Below are positions 8,226-16,191 of a stretch of DNA of 64,000 nucleotides, one piece after another (position 1 is the first letter of the stretch; each line of letters begins with the position of its first letter). Source of the DNA: Planctomycetota bacterium (GTDB lineage: Bacteria; Planctomycetota; Phycisphaerae; Phycisphaerales; Phycisphaeraceae). The notes beneath the pieces were generated by a model. The model ran no database searches, was not told where the DNA came from, and saw nothing but the letters and a program-made list of their open reading frames with translations. The stretch lies in the NCBI GenBank assembly GCA_021413865.1, contig JAIOPN010000052.1, positions 1 through 64,000 of the forward strand. Reading direction: 5' to 3'. The translations under genes were made by a program, and so were the position numbers.

Positions 8226-8863
8226 GGCCGGGCCCTCTCGCTGAGCGTGCACTCGATGCTGAACCCGATCGCCTCGCTGTGCAGGAACGGCTCCCGCGCG
8301 CTGCGGACGAACTTGACCTCTTCGAACAGTTTTGTTTCCTGCATGCGCAGGACGAACTGGGCGACGGAGGCCTGCGTGCGCCCCTTGCCCGAGAGCTCGA
8401 TCTTGTAACGGGCGGGCAGCGCGGGGGGCTGGTCCGCTCCGCCAATTTTCGCGCCAGCCTGAGGATTTGTGGCGGGCGCATCCGCCGTTGTGGGAGCGAC
8501 CGCGGCGAGCTTGAACGCGCTGAGGACGTTGTCTGAACCGAGCAGCTTGCCGATGGTCATCAGCAGCGTGCTCCAATCGGGCCGATCGGAGAGCACGCGG
8601 CCGGCGGCGAGCCGTGCCTTGGCTTCCAGCAGCGTGCCGTTGGTGTCGAAGATCAACTGCGTCAGGTCTTCCACCCGCGCCTGCGCCCGGACCAGATCAC
8701 CGGACGACACGCCCGGCTGCGACGGCTGCGAGGACCGCACGCCGACCGCGATCACCACCACAGCCGCGACACCGGCCACCCACGCGCCGACCCACAGCCG
8801 CAGCCGGCGGCGCAGCCGCGCCGCTTCGCGCCGGTGGATCGGGATGAGGTTCACGCCACGCAT
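8222..8863 (-). CDS. PilN-like inner-membrane platform protein
   Basis: The 213-residue protein begins MRGVNLIPIHRRE; the VNLIP motif matches the conserved N-terminal peptide of PilN that docks into PilM. A membrane helix follows (about 26-43), then a coiled coil and a ferredoxin-like periplasmic domain ending in FSIECTLSE. The ATG at 8861-8863 lies 6 bases after the stop of the PilM gene, and the stop overlaps the start of PilO. Both spacings support one transcript with coupled translation. Confidence 0.8.
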   Translation of the reverse strand: MRGVNLIPIHRREAARLRRRLRLWVGAWVAGVAAVVVIAVGVRSSQPSQPGVSSGDLVRAQARVEDLTQLIFDTNGTLLEAKARLAAGRVLSDRPDWSTLLMTIGKLLGSDNVLSAFKLAAVAPTTADAPATNPQAGAKIGGADQPPALPARYKIELSGKGRTQASVAQFVLRMQETKLFEEVKFVRSAREPFLHSEAIGFSIECTLSERARP

Positions 8864-8869
8864 CTCGGT

Positions 8870-9934
8870 TTACTCTCCATCCCCGGTCGGCAGGGCCAGC
8901 CCCAGCGCCGTCATGAGGCCCGCGGAGCCCGCTCGCTCCCGCAGCGCCTCGGGGACCTGCGTGACCGAGGCGGGGCTGATGGTTTTGGTCTCCACGCCGT
9001 GCCTCCGCGCGAGCCGTGCATCCATGCCCGGCAGCCCCGCCCCGCCGCCGACCAGCAGCAGCTTCGCGACCGGGCGGTCCGAAAAACGGTGCGAGGCGTA
9101 CGCGAACGACGCCTCAAGCTCGGCACCGAGTGAATCGCTGTATTGATCGACGAGCGTGCGCACCTCGGCGTCGGCGGCGGTGGCGGCATCGGAGCCGGGC
9201 AGACCCTTGCGGCACGCCGAGGCGAGCACGTGCTCAACCACGTCGGCCTCGAGCTTCCATTCGCCCGCGGCCTTCTTGTGCAGGGCGCAGAGACCCATCT
9301 CACCGAGCGACCGTTGAAACACGACGACGCCATCGTGGACCAGGATCAGCCGCGCCGCTTCCCACCCGATGTCGAGCACGCCGGTGAGGGCCGGCGCGGC
9401 GGCGAGTTCGGGCCCGCAGGCACGGGTCAGCGCCCAGGCCTGCGTGTCGATCCGGCAGACGGTCAGCCCCTCGGCCTCGAAAAGATCGATCAACGCGTCG
9501 GCGTGGGTGTGGGCCATCGCGACGGCCAGCGCGTCGGTACCGGCGGTGGGCCGGGCCGGTGCGGGCAATTCCCAGTAGCTCGACTCGAACCCCGTGGATT
9601 CGAGCTTCGCCATGCGCGCCAGCTCGGCATGGGCGATCTTATCCAGCGGCGCGCCGGACGACCGCGCGGGGAGTTCCAGCACACTGGTGATCAACTGCGA
9701 CGCCGGCGCGGCGACGACCAGTTCAGACCCGCGGAAGCCCTGCCGGTCGAGCACGTCGCTCAGCAAGCGTACCTGCGCCACATCAAGCGAGGCCCCGCCG
9801 GTCGGCAGCGCGAACTGCGCCGCCGCGATGGTACGCCAACCCTTGCCGTTGGGCGCGAGTTGGATGGCCTTCACCACCCGCGCCCCCAGGTCCACGCCGA
9901 TAGCCGTCCGTGATGCCGGTCCTCGCCAGTTCAT
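8870..9934 (-). CDS. PilM-like actin-fold ATPase of the assembly platform
   Basis: At 354 residues this has the length and layout of PilM, an actin/FtsA-like cytoplasmic protein that binds the N-terminus of PilN. Seen in the sequence: an N-terminal phosphate loop, IGVDLGARVVKAIQL (about 12-26), a second one in GVLDIGWEAARLIL, and a late LLLVGGGAGLPGMD nucleotide-binding segment. The ATG at 9932-9934 overlaps the TGA of the GspF gene. It belongs to the same tightly packed operon. Confidence 0.82.
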   Translation of the reverse strand: MNWRGPASRTAIGVDLGARVVKAIQLAPNGKGWRTIAAAQFALPTGGASLDVAQVRLLSDVLDRQGFRGSELVVAAPASQLITSVLELPARSSGAPLDKIAHAELARMAKLESTGFESSYWELPAPARPTAGTDALAVAMAHTHADALIDLFEAEGLTVCRIDTQAWALTRACGPELAAAPALTGVLDIGWEAARLILVHDGVVVFQRSLGEMGLCALHKKAAGEWKLEADVVEHVLASACRKGLPGSDAATAADAEVRTLVDQYSDSLGAELEASFAYASHRFSDRPVAKLLLVGGGAGLPGMDARLARRHGVETKTISPASVTQVPEALRERAGSAGLMTALGLALPTGDGE

Positions 9935-11169
9935 TGCCCGCCCCCCGTCTGCGCCACCGCGGCCAAATCAAACAGCGGGATGAACATGCTCAGGGCGATG
10001 AACCCGACCAGGACACCCAGCGCCAGCAGGATCATGGGTTCGATGAGGCTGGTCTGGGCTTTCACTACTGTTTCGTTTTCCTCGTCAAGAAAATCGGCGA
10101 TGTGCAGCAGGAGCGAGCCGACTTGGCCGCTCTGCTCACCGTGCCGGATCGCCTCGAACACCGACGAATTGACCAGATCGGGGTCGGCGAATGCCTCGCT
10201 CATCGGGTTGCCGTTGGTGACGGCTTCCTCGGCCCGGGAGATCATCTCGACGAACCGCGAGTTCCCCGCCGCGCCGCGCGTTAGTTGCAGAGCCTCCACC
10301 AGCGGCACGCGGCTCTCGATCAGTGCGCCAAGCATCCGCGCCACCCGGGCGCTGAGAAGGTTGCGCACCAGCTTACCGAACTTGGGGACCTTGAAGACCA
10401 CGTGGTCCACCGTGCGGCGGCCACCTAGTGACTTGAGCCATGCTCGCGCACCCACCCCGGTGACAAGCAGCAGCATGAGGATCGCCCACCAGTAGGCGTG
10501 GATCAGGCCGCTGACCGCGAGCAGCACCAGCGTCGTCGGCGGCAGCGGGACGTCGAGCGTCTCGAACAGCGTGCCGAAGCGCGGCACGACGAATAGCAGC
10601 ATCGTGACCAATACGCAGGCGCCCACGGCGATGAGCACCGCGGGGTACACCATCGCCCCGATGATCGTGCTGCGCAGGCGCTGCTGCTTGCGGGTCATGA
10701 CCGAGAGCCGGTCGAGCATCGCGGGCATGTTGCCGCTGGATTCGCCGGCGGAGACGAGGCTGCGGCAGACCGAGTCGAACTGGTCGGGATAAGCCTCCAT
10801 GGCCGCGGAAAGGCTCACGCCCTCCTCCACGCGCTGCCGCAGGCCCGCGAGCACGCCGCGCCAGCGATCGTTCTCCGTCTGGCGCTCGATCGCCATGAGC
10901 GCCTGCGTCATCGGCGTGCCGCTGGAGACCAGGACGTAGAGCTGGCGGGAAAAGATCGTGAGCAGGCGGAGCCGTTGACCGCTGCGCGGCCCCTTGGCGG
11001 TGGACTTCTGCGCGGCGCCGGCGACGGCTGAGCGTGCGGCCTCGACGATCTCCGTGACGTAAAGCCCCTGGCGGCGCAGCACCTCGGTCGCCTCGGTCAG
11101 GCCGGCGGCGTCGATCATCGCGTCCACGGGCTTGCCTCCCTTGTCGAAGGCTCGATAGGCGAGCTTCAT
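9931..11169 (-). CDS. GspF/PilC-like polytopic membrane protein
   Basis: The 412-residue protein has two T2SSF domains: one with FSRQLYVLVSSGTPMTQALM followed by membrane helices (about 165-235), and a second, VARMLGALIESRVPLVEALQ, ending in a last membrane helix before FDLAAVAQ. GspF/PilC is the inner-membrane core that the ATPase acts on. The start is ATG at 11167-11169 in TGATG with the GspE stop; the GTG one codon upstream is equally possible. An N-terminal ~70-residue region (YRAFDKGGKPVDAMIDAAG) matches the usual cytoplasmic start of the family. Confidence 0.88.
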   Translation of the reverse strand: MKLAYRAFDKGGKPVDAMIDAAGLTEATEVLRRQGLYVTEIVEAARSAVAGAAQKSTAKGPRSGQRLRLLTIFSRQLYVLVSSGTPMTQALMAIERQTENDRWRGVLAGLRQRVEEGVSLSAAMEAYPDQFDSVCRSLVSAGESSGNMPAMLDRLSVMTRKQQRLRSTIIGAMVYPAVLIAVGACVLVTMLLFVVPRFGTLFETLDVPLPPTTLVLLAVSGLIHAYWWAILMLLLVTGVGARAWLKSLGGRRTVDHVVFKVPKFGKLVRNLLSARVARMLGALIESRVPLVEALQLTRGAAGNSRFVEMISRAEEAVTNGNPMSEAFADPDLVNSSVFEAIRHGEQSGQVGSLLLHIADFLDEENETVVKAQTSLIEPMILLALGVLVGFIALSMFIPLFDLAAVAQTGGGQ

Positions 11170-12956
11170 CACGCGGCCTCCCCGGGTTTCTGTTTAGCGC
11201 CGGTCTCTTTCGCGGGCGGCGCGTCGGGGGCTCCGGGGGCGTCGGAGACGTCGTCGTCGTGCGTCACGCGGAGGACCTCATCGAGGCTGCTCTTACCCTC
11301 CTGCGCCAACTCGACGCCCTCTTCGCGGAGCGTGAGCACGCCGATGCCACGCAGCTTGGCGCGCAGCTCGTGGGTCGGCGCGGCGTGGTGGATCAGGCGG
11401 CGGATGTCGGCGTTGACCTCCATCACCTCGTAGATGCCCATGCGGCCGCGGAAGCCGGTATCGTGGCACTGCTGGCAGCCCGCGCCGCGGCGGAAGGCGC
11501 GGCCGGCCTTGCTGGTCAGGTCGGCGTCGGTGAGTTCCTGTTCACTCGGGTAATACTTCGTCGCGCAGTTCGGGCAAACGGTCCGCGCCAGCCGCTGCGC
11601 CACCACGCCGTTGAGCGCGCTGGAGAGCAGGTAGGGCTCGATGTTCATGTCGAGCAGGCGGGCGACGGTGCCGGGCGCGTCGTTGGTGTGCAGCGTGGCG
11701 AGCACAAGGTGGCCGGTGAGCGCGGCCTGCACGGCCACGCGCGCCGTCTCCTCGTCGCGGATCTCGCCGACCATGATGACGTCCGGGTCCTGGCGCAGGA
11801 TGCTGCGCAGGGCGCGGGCGAAGGTCAGCCCGATCGCCGGCGCGACCTGGATCTGGTTGACCATGTCGAGCTGGTATTCGACGGGGTCCTCAACGGTGAC
11901 GATGTTCAGCTCCGGGCTGCGCAGCAGGTCGAGCGCGGAGTAGAGCGTGGTGGTCTTGCCGCTGCCGGTCGGGCCGGTGACGAGGACCAGGCCGTGCGGC
12001 TTGTCGAGCATGCGCCGGAAGGAGGCGAGCGACTCGGTGCGCAGGCCCAGGTCTTCGAGGTTAAGCCGGAGGTTGCCCTTGTCGAGGATGCGGAGCACAA
12101 GCTTCTCGCCCAGCAGCGTGGGCATGCTCGAGACGCGCAGGTCGATGTCGCGCCCCTCGCAGACGATGCGGACACGGCCCTCCTGCGGGAGCCGTTTCTC
12201 GGCGATGTCCATCTTCGCGATCACCTTGATGCGTGAGACGACGGAGTTGTGGATCCCCGCGGGCGGCTTCATCAGGTCGCGCAGCACGCCGTCGATGCGG
12301 TAGCGGATGGCGGTGCCACGCTTGTCGGGCTCGATGTGGATGTCGCTGGCGTGGTCGCGGACGGCGGTGAGCAGCGCCACGTTGACCAGGTTCACGATCG
12401 GGCTGCCCGCGACCATGCGGTCCAGGTCGGTGATCGGGCCTTCGTCCACGCTCTCGCGCTCGACGACCTCGACGTCCGAGTCCGCCAGCGAGGTAAGAAA
12501 TGCGTTCACATCGACGTTGCCGCCCTTGTATTTCTGGATGAACTCCCTGATGTTCGACTCGAGCGCCAGCACCGGGCGGATACGGCAGCCGGTGATCTCG
12601 CGCAGGCGGTCCACCTTGGGCAGCGACTGCGGCTCGGCCATCGCGACGGTGAGCGTGTCGCGCACCTTGAACATGGGGATGGCCATGAGGCGCTCGGCCT
12701 CTTCGTCGCCGATGAGCTTGAGCAGCGGCGGGTCCACCAGGCCGTGCCGCAACTGGCAGCCGCGCAGGCCCAGGCATTGCGCCAGGGCGCGGACGAGCGT
12801 CTGCCCGTTGATCACGCCCTGCGAGACGAGCATCTCGCCGAGCATCGCGCCGGAGTTTTTCTGATCCGCCAGCGCGCGGTCGAGCTGGTCCTTCGACAGC
12901 GTGCCCTGATCGACGAGCACCTGGCCCAGCCGTGATTTGGGGGTCGGCCCGCTCAC
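11169..12956 (-). CDS. GspE/PilB-type assembly ATPase with N-terminal MshEN domain
   Basis: A 595-residue hexameric secretion/pilus-extension ATPase. Residues about 9-63 fit the MshEN pattern, RLGQVLVDQG...ALADQ...MLGEMLVSQG..., which binds c-di-GMP in MshE-type ATPases. The catalytic part has Walker A GPTGSGKT (328-335), Walker B within DPDVIMVGEIRD (390-401) and the zinc-binding cysteines C461/C464 and C494/C497. The GTG at 12954-12956 overlaps the TGA of the STAS gene (GTGA). Only this extension-type ATPase is present; no PilT-like retraction ATPase is seen, so the machine may be a secretion system or a non-retracting pilus. Confidence 0.93.
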   Translation of the reverse strand: MSGPTPKSRLGQVLVDQGTLSKDQLDRALADQKNSGAMLGEMLVSQGVINGQTLVRALAQCLGLRGCQLRHGLVDPPLLKLIGDEEAERLMAIPMFKVRDTLTVAMAEPQSLPKVDRLREITGCRIRPVLALESNIREFIQKYKGGNVDVNAFLTSLADSDVEVVERESVDEGPITDLDRMVAGSPIVNLVNVALLTAVRDHASDIHIEPDKRGTAIRYRIDGVLRDLMKPPAGIHNSVVSRIKVIAKMDIAEKRLPQEGRVRIVCEGRDIDLRVSSMPTLLGEKLVLRILDKGNLRLNLEDLGLRTESLASFRRMLDKPHGLVLVTGPTGSGKTTTLYSALDLLRSPELNIVTVEDPVEYQLDMVNQIQVAPAIGLTFARALRSILRQDPDVIMVGEIRDEETARVAVQAALTGHLVLATLHTNDAPGTVARLLDMNIEPYLLSSALNGVVAQRLARTVCPNCATKYYPSEQELTDADLTSKAGRAFRRGAGCQQCHDTGFRGRMGIYEVMEVNADIRRLIHHAAPTHELRAKLRGIGVLTLREEGVELAQEGKSSLDEVLRVTHDDDVSDAPGAPDAPPAKETGAKQKPGEAA

Positions 12957-13288
12957 AGGAAGCTCCTCACGCCGCTGTTCACGTCCGCGAAATACTCGAA
13001 CGCGTCGCCCCAGCCGGTGAGGTCCAGAACCTCGCGTAGCGTTTCGCCCGACGCACAGAGCTTGAGCACCCGGCCGCTCTGGGCGAGGGATTCGGTCAGG
13101 TCCACGAGGGTCTCCAGGCCGTGGCTGTCGAGGTACGGGATCGCCGACGCATCCACGACGACCCGGCCGAGCGTCTGCAGCGAGACCTCCAGCAGGCGCG
13201 CCCTGAACTGGTCGGCGTCGGTCTGCGTCAGCGGCCCGGCGGGCTTGAGCACCGTGACCGCGCCTTGTTGTTGCTCCTGGATATCCAT
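12953..13288 (-). CDS. STAS-domain protein (anti-sigma-factor antagonist type)
   Basis: This 111-residue protein is a single STAS domain. The conserved loop is VVVDASAIPYLDSHGLETLV, in which S55 after D54 corresponds to the serine phosphorylated in SpoIIAA/RsbV proteins. It sits between the histidine kinase gene (6-base gap) and the ATPase gene (4-base overlap), so it is made with the assembly machinery. A cognate anti-sigma/serine-kinase is not visible here; the SpoIIE-type phosphatase at 57060-58757 could act on such a protein, but that is speculative. Confidence 0.85.
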   Translation of the reverse strand: MDIQEQQQGAVTVLKPAGPLTQTDADQFRARLLEVSLQTLGRVVVDASAIPYLDSHGLETLVDLTESLAQSGRVLKLCASGETLREVLDLTGWGDAFEYFADVNSGVRSFL

Positions 13289-13294
13289 GGCGAT

Positions 13295-15133
13295 TTAACC
13301 CGCCGTCGTGGTGACGGGGATGGTGAGCGTGAAGGTGCTGCCCTTGTCGGGCTGGGATTGCACGGTGATGTCCCCGCCGTGGAGCCGCGCCACCTCGCGC
13401 GCCAGCGTCAGGCCCAGGCCCGAGCCGGTGATGTGGCGCACGCGCGGGTCCTTGGCGCGGTAGAAGCGCTCGAAGATGCGGTCCTGTTCTTCTTCAGCGA
13501 TGCCGATCCCCGTGTCGCGCACGTCGATGCGGAGGGACTTGGCGTCCGCTGCGGCGATGACGGTGACGGAGCCGCCCTCGGGGGAATACTTCAGGGCGTT
13601 GCCCACCAGGTTGTGCAGCGCGAGCATGAGCTTCTCGCGGTCGCCCTGGATCGTCGGCAGTTTCGGGGGCATCTCGAAGCGGAGCGAGATCTTCTCCGCC
13701 GCGGTGGTGGAGTAGTCGGCCTGTAACTCCTCGAACAACTTGGCCAACCGCACGTCGTCCTTGTTGATCTCCAGCGAGCCGGCCTCGATCTGCGCCACCG
13801 AGAGCATCTCGCCGACCATCTGTTCGAGCCGGCGGCATTCCTGGCCGATCACGTTGAGCGCCTTGCCGCGCATCGCGGTGTCCTGGTCGTTTTCCTGCGC
13901 CGCGTCGAGGTAGAGCCGCATGTTCGTCAGCGGCATGCGCAGCTCGTGAGTCGCCTGCGCGATGAAGCTGTTGCGCGACTCGTCGGCGACGCGCTGCTGC
14001 GTGACGTCGTCGATGGTGATGAGCGCCCCGCCCGCCCCGCCGTGCCGAAGGGGCCGAACGGCGAAACGCAGCACGCCCCCGCTCTGCTCGTCCTTGTGCT
14101 CCGCCTCGACCACGGCGCGCGTCCGGGCCGCGCCGGCGGTGCTGTCGATCACGGCCTGTTTCATCTTCTCGCCGGGCAGCAGGTCGGCCACGCTCTGGCC
14201 GTACAACTCTTCACGCTTACGCCGCAGGCAGGCGGCGGCCGCGCCGTTGGCGAACACCACTTCGCCACGCGGATTCGCTACGACCACGCCCAGGGGCAGC
14301 GCGTCGAACGCCTGGTCGTACTCGGCCGTCTTCCCGCGCCGGCCGCTTAGTGCCTCGTTGGCGCGCAGGACCAGCGTCTGGTCGCGCAGGGTCTTCTTTT
14401 CGACGAGCATGGCGTTCCACGCCTCGACCTCCGGCCCGCCCGTCGCCGCGATGGTCAGCGCGTCCATGCCGCCCGCGCCGGAGCGCGTCGCCACGAGCGC
14501 TTCGCGGATCATGCTCAGCGAGCGCAGCCGCGTCCGCATCTGACGGTAAACCAGGAGCAGCGTGATCAGCCCGCACGCCGCGATCAAACCCAGCCCGGCC
14601 TGCGACGGCCAGAATTCCGAATAGGGCAGCTGATCGCTCACCGCGAGCAGCAGCATCGCCGAACCCCGCCCCTCGACGCGCAGCGGGCTGTTCACGCGGA
14701 TGACGCCCTCCTGATCGGGGAGTATTTGTGCATCGACCGGCCCGGAGGGCCAGCGCTCCGGCAGCGCCACGCGCGAGATTTTCGCCGGTTCGCCGTCCGC
14801 GATTACCGTGCCGTTGGGCAGGACGACGCTGCACTCCTGCAATCCGTGGTCGGTCCTGGCCTGCACCAGCAATCGGCGCAGCGGCGAGAGTTCGTTGGAG
14901 GCGAGCATGGTCTCTGCGGACTGCGCGATCACGCCGGCGAGCGCGCGGGCCTCCCGCCGCCGGGACTCCTGCACCATGTCGCGCTGCGTGTGGAGCGTCC
15001 AGAGCGCCGCGGCCGCCATCACAAAGAGGATGATCGCCGCCAGCGCGAGCCCGGCCGAGGCGATCACCGGCTCGCCGCGCAGGAGTATCCGCCGCCCGGT
15101 TGCACGAGGTTTGAGGACTGCGTCAATGGTCAC
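13295..15133 (-). CDS. Membrane-bound PAS-domain sensor histidine kinase
   Basis: A 612-residue kinase: membrane helix at about 26-46, an extracytoplasmic sensor region (about 50-170), a second helix (about 178-197), a linker, a PAS domain (about 272-385), then the HisKA domain with phospho-acceptor H396 in ATHELRMPLTN, and an HATPase domain with N box LHNLVGNALKYS, DTGIGIAEEE and GSGLGLTLA. The start is GTG (15131-15133), supported by a strong AAGGAGG ribosome-binding site 8 bases upstream. It is the first gene of the pilus/secretion operon, divergent from the dioxygenase gene. A receiver partner may be the single-domain regulator at 2267-2695. Confidence 0.9.
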   Translation of the reverse strand: MTIDAVLKPRATGRRILLRGEPVIASAGLALAAIILFVMAAAALWTLHTQRDMVQESRRREARALAGVIAQSAETMLASNELSPLRRLLVQARTDHGLQECSVVLPNGTVIADGEPAKISRVALPERWPSGPVDAQILPDQEGVIRVNSPLRVEGRGSAMLLLAVSDQLPYSEFWPSQAGLGLIAACGLITLLLVYRQMRTRLRSLSMIREALVATRSGAGGMDALTIAATGGPEVEAWNAMLVEKKTLRDQTLVLRANEALSGRRGKTAEYDQAFDALPLGVVVANPRGEVVFANGAAAACLRRKREELYGQSVADLLPGEKMKQAVIDSTAGAARTRAVVEAEHKDEQSGGVLRFAVRPLRHGGAGGALITIDDVTQQRVADESRNSFIAQATHELRMPLTNMRLYLDAAQENDQDTAMRGKALNVIGQECRRLEQMVGEMLSVAQIEAGSLEINKDDVRLAKLFEELQADYSTTAAEKISLRFEMPPKLPTIQGDREKLMLALHNLVGNALKYSPEGGSVTVIAAADAKSLRIDVRDTGIGIAEEEQDRIFERFYRAKDPRVRHITGSGLGLTLAREVARLHGGDITVQSQPDKGSTFTLTIPVTTTAG

Positions 15134-15338
15134 CGCGCACGCCTCCTTGAACCCTTGAAGGGCCCCATCGGGGTAGATCGGTGATTCCGGGGGTGCGGAT
15201 TAGGGGACCCAGGGCCGGCGGGTGCAATGTGGCGTGGGTCACAAGCGTGTTACACAGGGGTTACACGGCGGCGACGCGGACCGCCGGCGTCGCCGCGTAT
15301 GATCGAACGGACCGCCCGCTTCATCGAAAGGCAGAACC

Positions 15339-16064
15339 ATGAGTCGAATCTCGCGACGCACCGTGATCCGGGCCGGCGCGGCCGGCCTAGCCACCCTCAC
15401 CGCCGGCGGCTGGCTCCTCAAGAGCGGTGCCGAGCCGACGCCCCCCAGCGGCGAGGCGGGCAGGTACGGCGATTACATGAAGTCGCGCGGTGAATTGATT
15501 GATAACACGGCGCACGTCGGCCGTGTCCCCGATCCCGCGAAATGGATCGCCACCGAGGACAACATTCTCGGTCCCTACTACCGCCCCGGCTCGCCCTTCC
15601 GTGCCAAGATCACCCCGCCGCTCGAGCCGGGGACGACGCTGCTGGTGAGCGGCCGTGTTTACGCGATCGACACGCGTACGCCGCTGAGCGGCGCCACGAT
15701 CGACATCTGGCAGGCCGACGCCAAGGGCCATTACGACAACGACGCCGAGGCCGCCCCCGCCGTGGGTTTCTTCCGGTGCCGCGGCCGGCTCGTCACCGAC
15801 GAATCGGGCTACTACGAATACGAGACCATCCACCCGGCCCGCTACATGATCGGCGACAACATGTGGCGGCCCGCGCACATCCATTACATGGTCCGCAGCC
15901 GCGGCTACAAAACCCTGGTGACCCAGCTCTACTTCAAGGGTGATCCCGAAAACGCGAACGACTCCTTCATTAAACAGTCGCTCATCATCGAGCTTGGCAC
16001 CGCCAAGGCCCCGGGCGGCGCCTACGAAACCGGCAAGTTCGACGTCATCCTCGAACCGGCGTGA
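15339..16064 (+). CDS. Intradiol ring-cleavage dioxygenase-like protein, Tat-exported
   Basis: The 241-residue protein begins with a twin-arginine signal, SRRTVIRAGAAG followed by a hydrophobic stretch, so it is probably exported folded. The body is an intradiol dioxygenase fold: GPYYRPGSPF, a beta-sandwich with GATIDIWQADAKG, and likely non-haem Fe(III) ligands Y132 (GHYDN), Y169 (HPARY), H180 and H182 (RPAHIHY). Such enzymes open catechols between the hydroxyls, but exported members have uncharacterised substrates. It starts about 205 bases from the divergent kinase operon. No aromatic-degradation genes are nearby. Confidence 0.82.
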   Translation: MSRISRRTVIRAGAAGLATLTAGGWLLKSGAEPTPPSGEAGRYGDYMKSRGELIDNTAHVGRVPDPAKWIATEDNILGPYYRPGSPFRAKITPPLEPGTTLLVSGRVYAIDTRTPLSGATIDIWQADAKGHYDNDAEAAPAVGFFRCRGRLVTDESGYYEYETIHPARYMIGDNMWRPAHIHYMVRSRGYKTLVTQLYFKGDPENANDSFIKQSLIIELGTAKAPGGAYETGKFDVILEPA

Positions 16065-16191
16065 AAAGCCGCCAATCCCCCGATGTATCGGGGAAACAGC
16101 TCAAATACGACCCCTACTGGCGGCCGCGCGGTAACCCCCGCCCGGCTGTGATACCATTCGTCCCGCATATCACGCCACCACGGGGTCCTCC

